This document shows positions 18,001 to 25,082 of a stretch of 38,876 nt of DNA, piece after piece. Source of the stretch: Candidatus Sumerlaeota bacterium (GTDB lineage Bacteria > Sumerlaeota > Sumerlaeia > UBA8349); assembly GCA_016931035.1 (NCBI GenBank), contig JAFGFN010000177.1:1-38876 (forward strand), written 5' to 3'. The notes under the pieces are model-generated. The model was not told the DNA's origin. It ran no database searches and saw nothing but the letters and a program-made list of their open reading frames with translations. The translations under genes and the position numbers were made by a program. Every line of letters begins with the position of its first letter. Positions within the stretch are counted from its first letter, which is position 1.

Positions 18001-18111
18001 CCGGCCCATTTCGGCCAGGTTGGCGCCCTTGCCGCCGAGAAGGTTTTTCATCGAAGCATCGCCATCGGCTTTGCCGCCGCCGAAGAAGTAGACCAGGCGC
18101 TGTAGACTCAT
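15082..18111 (-). CDS. ppdK: Pyruvate, phosphate dikinase with Lys/Ala-rich C-terminal tail
   Basis: A 1009-residue protein. It interconverts pyruvate, ATP and phosphate with phosphoenolpyruvate, AMP and pyrophosphate, linking glycolysis and gluconeogenesis in the cytoplasm. The N-terminal ATP-grasp domain starts at [12 protein letters not shown]. The central phosphohistidine domain has [18 protein letters not shown], with the swivelling His. The C-terminal TIM barrel has [33 protein letters not shown] and [10 protein letters not shown], and the catalytic Cys at about 887 ([15 protein letters not shown]). Usual PPDKs are about 875-900 residues and end near the RLAAAQ segment. Here the frame continues without a stop for 102 more residues rich in Lys and Ala (908-1009). 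A strong promoter-like sequence and a terminator frame it as a single-gene unit. Confidence 0.97.
   Translation of the reverse strand: [1009 protein letters not shown]
15085..15390 (-). other. Histone H1-like Lys/Ala tail encoded at the ppdK 3' end
   Basis: This stretch encodes residues 908-1009 of PPDK. It is built from irregular AAKK, AAPKK and AVKK units with almost no other residues, ending [10 protein letters not shown]. Composition resembles the basic tails of bacterial H1-like proteins (HctB, AlgP/AlgR3, Myxococcus and Planctomycetes tails) that bind nucleic acids. It is in frame with the enzyme and there is no start codon with a ribosome site between enzyme and tail. The underlying DNA is low-complexity, so assembly collapse or expansion could alter tail length. 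Confidence 0.9.
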
Positions 18112-18268
18112 TGGGAGAAAGCCTCCTTAGAATTCAGATTTGGGTTTTGTTGGCCGTCGGCCGATACCCAGAGAATCGCCCTGAGGGAGCGACGGTCGGC
18201 TCGCCTCGGCCGGCGTCGCGCCCCTGCAAAATCCCGGTTCCTGAGAACCCGAGGAAAAGAGCCAAAGT

Positions 18269-18297
18269 ACGCTACTCTGGAGAATGTCAACTGTCAA
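18269..18297 (-). promoter_or_regulatory. Sigma-70-type promoter of ppdK with tandem -35 boxes
   Basis: Leftward, TTGACA occurs at 18292-18297 and again at 18285-18290. From the first, a 17-nt spacer leads to TAGCGT (18269-18274). The second TTGACA gives a 15-nt spacing only to a poorer box. It would place the start of transcription about 150 nt before the ppdK start codon. Confidence 0.45.
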
Positions 18298-18369
18298 GGT
18301 TTTCTGTTGCGATAAACCGCCTTATCGTGTTCAATCGACCCGGAGAGAGAGGCTTGGCTGAGACATATC

Positions 18370-18405
18370 CCCGAAGAAGAGACGACACGTTCCCGAAGAA
18401 GAGAC
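18370..18405 (+). repeat. 14-bp direct repeat, one helical step apart twice over
   Basis: CCCGAAGAAGAGAC occurs at 18370-18383 and 18392-18405, with a start-to-start distance of 22 bp (about two helical turns). It ends 6 bp before the start codon of the FimV-like gene. Two identically facing sites suit a regulator binding the same face of DNA, or the second copy may act as the purine-rich ribosome site. Confidence 0.55.
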
Positions 18406-18411
18406 CCACGA

Positions 18412-20253
18412 ATGAGAACAAGACCTTTTTCGCCAGTGTGTGAGAAGTCTCGCAGCGGCCTGAGCGCATTGCAGTTGGCGATGGCGGCAGTCTGCGTTGC
18501 CGCAGTCCTGGGGGTGGTTTGTCCGAGCGGATCGCCCTTCGCCCAAGAGGGCCCCTCAAGCGCGATAAGCGCCCCGCCCGGTGCGGCCAGCGCGCCCCAG
18601 CAGAGCGAGAACCCGGTTCCAGACGCACTCGGCCTGGGAAGCGGCAGTACTGCCGCCTTGGAGAACGACATCCGCTTCTATTACGCGACCGGGCAGGTCG
18701 ACAGACTGTCGGAGGCGCTTGAAAAGCTTCGGCAGATCGATCCGGACCACCGAACGTATAAGTTTTACTCGGAACAGATGGCCAAGGGACAGGTTACGCG
18801 AAGGCCGCAGGGGCGGTACGGTTTCCTTCTCGACGGCGTCAGCACCTCGACGCTGACCACCTCCACGGCCTCCTCGGTTGCGCCGTCTTCCCTTTCTGCC
18901 GGGTTTTCCGAGGCGCCGCCGGCGGTGACCGAAAGTCACCCGCCCCCCGTCCCGATGCCGAGCGTCAGGCCCTTGAGTTTCATGGATCGCGTCAAGCGGA
19001 GTCCACTGCCGTATGCCGGTGGCGTAGTCGGCTTGATCGTTGCCCTCTTCGTCTTGCGTAGCGTGCTCAAGCGTCGTAGCGCCAACGCGGCCGAAGCGGT
19101 AGCGGCCGAAGCCGCGGAAGCGTCCGCGGCGGCGGCTCCGCCGGGAGCGGACGAACCCATTTCCGCCGAGTTCTCTCTGACGACCGAGACGGAAGGTCCG
19201 GACTTCTTTGGCCAGATGGGCACGGAGGCCGCTCCGTCGGCCGGCGGGACTTCCTATGGGGATACCGAGCCGTTGATGTCCGCCCTTCAGGGGGCGTCGG
19301 CGCAGGACGGGCTTCTCCAAACGGCGGACGTTTCCCCCCCGACTCCGATATCTTTGGAGGGCGTCGGCGCCAGTGGGATGCCTGAGTCGGAGCAGTTCGT
19401 ATCGGCAGATTTCTCAGAGGTCGAGGCCGTTGCAGGCGAGCCGCCCGTGTCGGCGGACGGGGGCGTAGCAACGGGTGAAGAAGAGGGAGAGACCCGTGTC
19501 GATTTCGGGGATTTCTTCGCCCGCATGGGACAGGCTTCGGGCGGAGAAGAGGTGAAACCCGTGGAAGACGAGCCGCCCGAGCTCTCGTCGCAGGTTTTTG
19601 CCGAGCAGTTCCACGGCGTCTTTCTATCGCCCGAGGACGCGGACTCCGCGCCCGCACCCGACTCCTCCGAGATGACTCTGCCTACCGACGACGAGGCGCT
19701 CGACCCGTTCTCCTTGAACGGGCAAACGGCTCAGTCCGAGGAATTCGACGAGACCCTGTTCAGCAGTCAGGAGAAGACCCAGGCTCACGTGGACCTGGAC
19801 GACACGTTCTTCCATAGCGCATCGCAGACTCGCGCGGAGAGACCCGCGCCGGCTTCGCCGCCGTCCTCCGGCTCGGCGGACTTCGTCGTTTCTCTCGACG
19901 ACGAGATGACGTCGAGTCCGGTCGGCATGCCGATCGTTGGAGGGGGCTCCGGCGAGGGTTCTCCCGAGGCGGAAGACGCCGCCGCGGGGGAAGAGACGCT
20001 GGTTCTCAGCAATCCCGACGCGGTCGCTCGGATGGGGCTGGATCCCGCCATTCAGGAGCGGTTGCTCTCGGACGAGCAGCAGAACCTGTATGAGGATAAC
20101 CATCGGCGCGGGTGTCGCGCCTTCGAGGAACACGACTACCACACGGCGCTCAAGCATTTTCGCATCGCCCAGACGTTGCGTCCGGACAACGCGGACGTGG
20201 CCAATCGATTGGCTATAGTGCAGAAAGCGTTGCGCAGCGCCGACACGCATTGA
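18412..20253 (+). CDS. FimV-like single-pass membrane protein with terminal TPR
   Basis: A 613-residue protein of unknown specific function. An N-terminal signal or anchor segment (about residues 17-45) is followed by a TPR-like helix pair (ENDIRFYYATGQVDRLSEAL), then a Ser/Thr/Pro-rich linker. A transmembrane helix at about 202-219 (AGGVVGLIVALFVLRSVLKRR) is followed by a long acidic, disordered region (230-540) of low complexity. A C-terminal TPR (about 555-605) ends the protein. The order periplasmic part, one TM helix, acidic disordered cytoplasmic part, TPR resembles Pseudomonas FimV, although no LysM motif is visible. FimV proteins organise cell-pole and pilus assembly; that role here is only inference. 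The ribosome site before ATG 18412 is weak (AAGAGAC). Confidence 0.6.
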   Translation: MRTRPFSPVCEKSRSGLSALQLAMAAVCVAAVLGVVCPSGSPFAQEGPSSAISAPPGAASAPQQSENPVPDALGLGSGSTAALENDIRFYYATGQVDRLSEALEKLRQIDPDHRTYKFYSEQMAKGQVTRRPQGRYGFLLDGVSTSTLTTSTASSVAPSSLSAGFSEAPPAVTESHPPPVPMPSVRPLSFMDRVKRSPLPYAGGVVGLIVALFVLRSVLKRRSANAAEAVAAEAAEASAAAAPPGADEPISAEFSLTTETEGPDFFGQMGTEAAPSAGGTSYGDTEPLMSALQGASAQDGLLQTADVSPPTPISLEGVGASGMPESEQFVSADFSEVEAVAGEPPVSADGGVATGEEEGETRVDFGDFFARMGQASGGEEVKPVEDEPPELSSQVFAEQFHGVFLSPEDADSAPAPDSSEMTLPTDDEALDPFSLNGQTAQSEEFDETLFSSQEKTQAHVDLDDTFFHSASQTRAERPAPASPPSSGSADFVVSLDDEMTSSPVGMPIVGGGSGEGSPEAEDAAAGEETLVLSNPDAVARMGLDPAIQERLLSDEQQNLYEDNHRRGCRAFEEHDYHTALKHFRIAQTLRPDNADVANRLAIVQKALRSADTH

Positions 20254-20363
20254 CGGAGCACCGGACGAGCGGCGGCAGGTCCACAAGTTCCAAGTTCGCG
20301 GGTTCCACTTCTATCGGATGAACGCAATGGACTGAGTGGACGAGTTATCGGGCGGTTTCGCCC

Positions 20364-20392
20364 TTCCCACGACCAGGTCGTTGCGTTATACT
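20364..20392 (+). promoter_or_regulatory. Promoter and operator of the toxin-antitoxin pair
   Basis: TTCCCA (20364-20369) and TATACT (20387-20392, 5 of 6 matches) are 17 nt apart. The perfect inverted repeat ACGACC-A-GGTCGT (20369-20381) sits inside the spacer, just where an antitoxin or toxin-antitoxin complex would block RNA polymerase. The predicted start leaves a leader of about 22 nt. A short hairpin (GGGCG / CGCCC, 20350-20363) lies just upstream. Confidence 0.5.
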
Positions 20393-20421
20393 TCCGACAG
20401 ACAATGTGGAGGAAGCGTGCT

Positions 20422-20664
20422 ATGAGCGTCACGACGGCGAATCGAATCATTAACAGCGCCCTGCGGCAGCCCGAAAAGGAACGCGCTCGCATTGCCGAGA
20501 CCTTGATCGCGAGTCTCGACGCCGCCCCCACGCCGGAAGTCGAGCGGGCATGGCAAGAGGAAATCGACGGACGTCTTCGCGAAATCGACTCCGGCGTCAT
20601 CGAGTGCACTCCTTGGGAACAGGTTCGAGACCGCCTCTACCGCAATGCCCACGTTCGCCGTTGA
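20422..20664 (+). CDS. Antitoxin of the addiction-module component (Unstab_antitox) family
   Basis: An 80-residue protein that begins MSVTTANRIINSALRQPEKERARIAETL, written here only as far as recognised. The pattern of an N-terminal helix with LP/QP-x-ER-x-x-L-x-E-x-L-x-x-SLD (here RARIAETLIASLD) and a C-terminal helix (VERAWQEEIDGRL) is typical of the TIGR02574/PF09720 antitoxins, which neutralise ParE/RelE toxins. GGAGG at 20408-20412 supports ATG 20422; an ATG at 20404 overlaps the ribosome site and is unlikely. The 3' end overlaps the toxin gene by 20 bp, the usual coupled order antitoxin then toxin. Confidence 0.85.
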   Translation: MSVTTANRIINSALRQPEKERARIAETLIASLDAAPTPEVERAWQEEIDGRLREIDSGVIECTPWEQVRDRLYRNAHVRR

Positions 20665-20986
20665 CGTACATCCCAGCGTGTACGAGGAACTCGAATACTC
20701 CCGTTCTTGGTACGAGGAGCGCGCGGAGAATCTCGGGACGGAGTTTCTCGACGAGGTTAGTCGGGCCGTAGAGAGCGTTCGCGAACGTCCAACCGCTTGG
20801 CCGTTTCGCGGCCGGCGACGAGGAATTCGCCGCTATCTCGTGCATCGTTTCCCCTACGGGATTGTCTACCGACTCAAAGGTCCGGCGATTCAGATAGTCG
20901 CCGTCATGCATCTCCGGCGTCATCCGGATTACTGGAAAGAGAGATTGCAGTACTGGAACGGTGGCGCGGGTTCGCGGACGTCATGA
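20645..20986 (+). CDS. RelE/ParE-family toxin
   Basis: A 113-residue protein with the family pattern: beta strand VDVHPSVYEELEYSRSWYEE, helix ending SRAVESVRERP, then WPFRGRRRGIRRYLVHRFPY and the last strands IVYRLKGPAIQIVAVMHLRR. RelE members cleave mRNA at the ribosome and ParE members poison gyrase; the two cannot be separated from sequence here. RHP and Arg-rich loops in the C-terminal half are typical. Its start lies inside the antitoxin gene (20-bp overlap). The next gene, a radical SAM enzyme, starts only 22 bp after its stop, so read-through from the toxin promoter is possible. Confidence 0.88.
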   Translation: MPTFAVDVHPSVYEELEYSRSWYEERAENLGTEFLDEVSRAVESVRERPTAWPFRGRRRGIRRYLVHRFPYGIVYRLKGPAIQIVAVMHLRRHPDYWKERLQYWNGGAGSRTS

Positions 20987-21008
20987 AACTGAGGATCGTG
21001 CCGAGCCA

Positions 21009-22517
21009 ATGAAGATATTGTTTATAGCCGACGACATTCTGCTCGACCAAGAGCCGCTCGGGATCATGACGCTCTCCGCGGTCCTTAAACAGGGCGGGCA
21101 CCGGACCGACGTCGTCAATTTCGACCGGATGCCCGATATCCGCGCCGAAGTCGCGCGGATCGGGCCGGATATTCTGGCGTATTCGCTGTCGAGCAACCGC
21201 AACCACGAAATCATCTGCCTGAATCGAGAGATCAAGAAGAACTTCAAGGGGCTCTCGATCTTCGGCGGCCCCCACCCGTCCTACTATCCGGAAATGATCG
21301 AGTCGGAAGGGGTGGACGTCGTTTGTCGGGGAGAAGGCGAATTGCCCTTTCTGGAATTCGCGACGGCCCTCGAGGAAGGCAAACCGTATCACGAGATCGA
21401 GAATCTTTGGGTCAAACAGAACGGCAAGATTCACAAGAACCCGTGCCGCGCGTTCTGGCGGGATCTCGACACGCTCCCCTTCGTCGATCGCGATCTTGTG
21501 AGAGATCATGTTCTCACCGTCAAGGGTTCGAATTTCATCATGACCGGGCGGGGATGCCCGTTCGACTGCTCGTATTGCTTCAATCATCTGGCCCGGCGCA
21601 TGGGGCCGGGGCGCTACGTCCGTCGCCGGTCGGTCGACAACGTGATTCGCGAGATGCGGCTCGTCAAGGAACGGTTCAACACCAAGTTTTTCTCGATCCA
21701 GGACGACACGTTCACGATGCACCCGAGCTGGCTCGAGGAATTCGCCGAGCGTTATCCGCGCGAAGTCGATCTTCCCTTCGCCTGCCACGGACGGGCGAAC
21801 CTGATCGACGAGAGGATGGCCGAGTTGGTCGCGCGCTCGGGATGCGTGGACCTGACCGTCGGACTCGAAACGGGGAACGACCGTCTTCGCAAGGAAATCC
21901 TCAAAAAAGACGTGCCGAGCGCGGACTACGTCCGCACGGCGAACCTGGCGCACAAGTACGGGATGACGCTGGTGACGCAGAACATCTGCGGGGTCCCGCA
22001 CGAAACGGTCGGCAACGTTCTGGAGACGATCGACCTCAACCGCCGATGCCGTCCCGTGATCATGCAGTTCAATTTCTATTCGCCGCAACCGGGGACGTGG
22101 CTGGGCAACTACGCCCGCGACAACGGAATGTACACCGCCGGGGTCAACGCAATTCCGCGCGACTACTTCCAGGGGGTGGTGCTCAACCTGCCCGGTCGGA
22201 TCGACATGGCCTGGCTTGTGCGCCTGGGAAACTACTGCCTGGATTTCCGCTATTTCTTTCCCGTCGTCAAGATTGTCTCGAAGTTGCCCATTCCGATTCG
22301 CCGCCGGATCTTCGCGTGGCTCGAAAAGAAGGGGGAAGAGTTCCGGAAACGAGGACGCGGCGGCGACTCGCGCGCCAAAGGCTGGTGGCATTTCCACGAC
22401 ACGCGCAATCCCTATCGCGAGTTCGGCAGGGCCTGGGTCGAGATTCAGGAAGCCAACCCGGCGCGGGCCAAGAGACCCGGTTTCGCCTTCCTGCGCGCGC
22501 TTCTCGGTCTTCGATAG
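21009..22517 (+). CDS. B12-binding-type radical SAM protein, copy 1
   Basis: A 502-residue protein. The N-terminal domain (about 1-150) has the cobalamin-binding-fold features of the family: LDQEPLGIMTLSAVLKQGGH, PDILAYSLSSN, FGGPHPSYYPEM and VDVVCRGEGE. The radical SAM domain begins at GRGCPFDCSYC, where Cys183, Cys187 and Cys190 bind the 4Fe-4S cluster. A C-terminal helical extension of about 130 residues ends the protein. Such enzymes typically methylate or otherwise alter lipids or natural products at unactivated carbons; the substrate here is unknown. ATG 21009 is chosen because family members begin with MKIL; no strong ribosome site precedes it, so coupling to the toxin gene is likely. 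A close paralogue lies at 23207-24667. Confidence 0.9.
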   Translation: MKILFIADDILLDQEPLGIMTLSAVLKQGGHRTDVVNFDRMPDIRAEVARIGPDILAYSLSSNRNHEIICLNREIKKNFKGLSIFGGPHPSYYPEMIESEGVDVVCRGEGELPFLEFATALEEGKPYHEIENLWVKQNGKIHKNPCRAFWRDLDTLPFVDRDLVRDHVLTVKGSNFIMTGRGCPFDCSYCFNHLARRMGPGRYVRRRSVDNVIREMRLVKERFNTKFFSIQDDTFTMHPSWLEEFAERYPREVDLPFACHGRANLIDERMAELVARSGCVDLTVGLETGNDRLRKEILKKDVPSADYVRTANLAHKYGMTLVTQNICGVPHETVGNVLETIDLNRRCRPVIMQFNFYSPQPGTWLGNYARDNGMYTAGVNAIPRDYFQGVVLNLPGRIDMAWLVRLGNYCLDFRYFFPVVKIVSKLPIPIRRRIFAWLEKKGEEFRKRGRGGDSRAKGWWHFHDTRNPYREFGRAWVEIQEANPARAKRPGFAFLRALLGLR

Positions 22518-22581
22518 AGCCCCGCTTCTTTGCGGAGTCTTTGCTCGGCGTGGAGGCCCCGGAGTGGAGGAGAGCGAAATC

Positions 22582-23079
22582 GTGTTCTACTGTCCGCAAT
22601 GCGGCGAAAAGAGCCTCGGACGACTCGGCGCGACGGAATTCCATTGCGAACGTTGCGGCTTCACGGCGTTCAGGAACGTGGCCGCCGCCGTCGGGGCGAT
22701 CGTCGCGCGCGACGGCAAGATACTCGTGACCCGCAGGGCGAAGGAGCCTGGAGCGGGGATGTTGGATCTGCCCGGGGGATTCGTCGAGGACGGCGAGACG
22801 CTCGAGGAAGCGGTGAGGCGCGAAGTTCGCGAAGAACTCGGCCTCGAGATCGGAAACGTCTCGTACTTCGGGTCCTTTCCCAACACGTATTCATTCAAGG
22901 GAATCGACTATTCGACCGTCGACGGTATTTTCGTTTGCCACGTCGACTCCGAACCTACGAGACAAGAAGCAGAGGAAATCGCCGAGTGGATGTTTCTCGA
23001 TTCGAAGACGCTGAGTCTCGACGACGTGGCATTCCCGTCCATCCGAGAGGCTCTGCGGCGATACAGAGACAGGGACTAG
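22582..23079 (+). CDS. Nudix hydrolase with N-terminal zinc ribbon
   Basis: A 165-residue protein. An N-terminal ribbon (CPQCG, 15 residues on, CERCG) resembles the ribbon of NudC-type and ADP-ribose-type Nudix enzymes. The Nudix box is complete: Gly, five residues, Glu, seven residues, then REVREELGL (G-x5-E-x7-REU-x-EE-x-G-U). Nudix enzymes hydrolyse nucleoside diphosphates linked to another group, releasing a nucleotide monophosphate. GTG 22582 is preferred because the sequence before it codes no ribbon residues and GGAGG lies 11-15 nt upstream. It sits between two paralogous radical SAM genes and may supply or remove an activated intermediate for them; that is inference. Confidence 0.85.
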   Translation: MFYCPQCGEKSLGRLGATEFHCERCGFTAFRNVAAAVGAIVARDGKILVTRRAKEPGAGMLDLPGGFVEDGETLEEAVRREVREELGLEIGNVSYFGSFPNTYSFKGIDYSTVDGIFVCHVDSEPTRQEAEEIAEWMFLDSKTLSLDDVAFPSIREALRRYRDRD

Positions 23080-23206
23080 ATCTTCGCCGGAATCGTCTCC
23101 GTTTCGCGCGGCGGACGATGGGGCGTCGCGGCGGGCGGGAGCGCTTTCTTGCCTCTTTCAGGTCCCCTGTCTTCGTGATAGGCTTGTGCCGGAGGTTGAA
23201 TTCGGG

Positions 23207-24667
23207 ATGAAAATCCTCTTCTTGGCCAAGAACATCGCCCTCGATCAGGAGCCGATCGGCATCATGCTGCTTTCGGCCCTTCTCAAGAAGGCGGGACACG
23301 AAACCTGCGCTCTCAACATGGACCGCGCGGCCGATCTGCGGGCCGAGATCGAGCGCCTGGCGCCCGATATGCTCGCCTACTCGCTCGTCAGCAACAACTA
23401 TCGCGAAGTTCTCCGGCGCAATCGCGAGATCAAGACCTGGTTCAAGGGCCCCGCCGTCTTCGGCGGTCCGCACCCGACGTTCTTCCCCGAAATGATCGAA
23501 GAGGAGGGGGTGGACGTGGTTTGCCGGGGCGAGGGGGACGAGGCGATGGTCGAACTCGCCGACGCGCTCCAAGCGGGCAAGGACATCGCTCGAATTCCGA
23601 ATCTCTGGGTGAAGGACGGCGGCGAGGTCCATCGAAACGCGCTTCGTCCTCTCATCGAGGATCTCGACAGTCTTCCGTTTCCCGACCGCGAGGTGACGTA
23701 TCGCCTCGTCGACCGGGCGCAAAACGGAATTCACTTCGCCATCACGGGGCGGGGATGTCCGTTCGATTGCTCCTATTGCTTCAATCATCTGGCGCGCAAG
23801 ATGGCGCCGGGCAAATACGTTCGGCGCCGTTCGGTCGGCAACGTGATCGAAGAGTTGAAGGAGGTCAAGGCCCGGCGCGGCTCGCGTTTGTTCTCTTTCC
23901 AGGACGACACGTTCACGATGCATCCGACGTGGCTGGCGGAGTTCGCCGAAGTCTATCCGAGGGAAATCGGCCTTCCGTACGCCTGCCACGGCCGGGCCGA
24001 CCTGATCGACGAACCGATGGCCGAGGTGCTGGCGCGCTCGGGGTGCGTGATGGTGTGCGTCGGACTCGAGTCGGGCAACGATCACCTGCGCAAGGACATA
24101 CTGGACAAGCACGTTTCGCGCGAGGATCTTCTGCGCGCCAGCCGGGTTCTTCGCGACTACGGCATCCTTCTCCTCACGCAGAACTTGATCGGCATTCCCC
24201 ACGAGACGATCGACACGGTGCTCGAGACCATCGACCTGAACTATCGGTGTCGCCCCGAGGTGATGCAACTCAATCTCTATACTCCCCACCCCGCCACGAA
24301 GCTGGGTCGCTACGCCTGCGAACAGGGGCTTTTCGACGGCAAGTTCGACGCGCTGCCCGAGAGTTTCTATGAGGACTTTGCCCTCGATCTTCCGAACAAG
24401 CCCGACCTCCTGGCCTTGGTTCGTCTGGCCAATCCGTGTCTGGATTTTCGTCACTATCTCAAGGCGGTGAAATTCGCTTCGCGCCTGCCTCGGCCTCTGC
24501 GTCGCTTGGCCTACGCCATGCTGGAGAAGAAAGCCCGGAGTCTTCGCCGCCAGGGACGGGGGCGCGATTCGCGCTGGCGCGACTGGTCGTACTACGCGAC
24601 GATTCGCAACCCGTATCAGGAACACGGCCAAGCCTGGGTCGACGACCGTCGCTCCGCCCCTGTCTGA
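23207..24667 (+). CDS. B12-binding-type radical SAM protein, copy 2
   Basis: A 486-residue paralogue of the 21009-22517 gene; many motifs are identical, for example LDQEPxGIM near residue 12, FGGPHP near 85, VDVVCRGEG, GRGCPFDCSYCFNHLAR, YVRRRSV and QDDTFTMHP. The cluster ligands are Cys184, Cys188 and Cys191. Both copies carry the same C-terminal helical extension, rich in Arg and aromatic residues near the end. GGAGG lies 11 nt before ATG 23207; an in-frame GTG at 23186 overlaps that site and is unlikely. Two diverged copies suggest successive or alternative steps on one substrate family. No carrier or lipid gene is visible nearby to name the product. Confidence 0.9.
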   Translation: MKILFLAKNIALDQEPIGIMLLSALLKKAGHETCALNMDRAADLRAEIERLAPDMLAYSLVSNNYREVLRRNREIKTWFKGPAVFGGPHPTFFPEMIEEEGVDVVCRGEGDEAMVELADALQAGKDIARIPNLWVKDGGEVHRNALRPLIEDLDSLPFPDREVTYRLVDRAQNGIHFAITGRGCPFDCSYCFNHLARKMAPGKYVRRRSVGNVIEELKEVKARRGSRLFSFQDDTFTMHPTWLAEFAEVYPREIGLPYACHGRADLIDEPMAEVLARSGCVMVCVGLESGNDHLRKDILDKHVSREDLLRASRVLRDYGILLLTQNLIGIPHETIDTVLETIDLNYRCRPEVMQLNLYTPHPATKLGRYACEQGLFDGKFDALPESFYEDFALDLPNKPDLLALVRLANPCLDFRHYLKAVKFASRLPRPLRRLAYAMLEKKARSLRRQGRGRDSRWRDWSYYATIRNPYQEHGQAWVDDRRSAPV

Positions 24668-25082
24668 CCGCCTTCTTTTGCGCCCGCCGCCGGCGGCGCG
24701 CGGCGAGGCCGGGGAAGCGCCCCGAAAGCCTGCCGGACGCTCCGTGGGAGGCCGCCTGGGCTGACCTGGTCCACGCTCTTTCCTCTCATAATCGAGCCCC
24801 TTTGTGTCGATAATTCAGAATACGGGATCGAACCGAGGCCTTTCTCCGGCTTCCTCGATCCGGAGTTCCCTTTTTCCGCGCCGGCCGACGACTTCCGCCG
24901 AGAGCCCAGGAGTCTGATCGTGGTCGGAGCTGCGAGAGTATCGGAGAAGTTTTCCATTTGTGCTAATGTCTGTTCTGCGCTATATAGACAGGGTGAAGTT
25001 TTGCGCGGTTCGTCGAGATGGACCGCGGGCGATCCCAGAACATGGGCGATAGGGCCCCATCTACGGAAGTGAGCGGAAAGCA
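24668..25082. other. 415-bp stretch between the second radical SAM gene and the next gene
   Basis: No gene was recognised. A G+C palindrome (GCCGCC/GGCGGC) near 24686 has no T-run. A rightward promoter-like sequence lies at 24958-24986. No tRNA or repeat was seen. Confidence 0.5.
24958..24986 (+). promoter_or_regulatory. Possible promoter for the 25083 gene
   Basis: TTGTGC (24958-24963) and TATATA (24981-24986) are separated by 17 nt. Matches are 3 of 6 and 4 of 6, about 95 nt before the GTG start. Confidence 0.3.

Larger units (their letters stand above)
18112..18411. other. 300-bp divergent promoter region between ppdK and the FimV-like gene
   Basis: The stretch holds the leftward ppdK promoter (18269-18297), a roughly 150-nt ppdK leader, and a direct repeat of 14 bp (CCCGAAGAAGAGAC) at 18370-18383 and 18392-18405, 22 bp apart, just before the rightward FimV-like gene. 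No gene was seen. Confidence 0.55.

Noticed and set aside
16021-18105. Long rightward reading frame (694 codons) opposite ppdK
   Set aside because: It lies wholly on the antisense strand of a certain enzyme gene, has the composition of a G+C-rich shadow frame and no recognisable protein motif.
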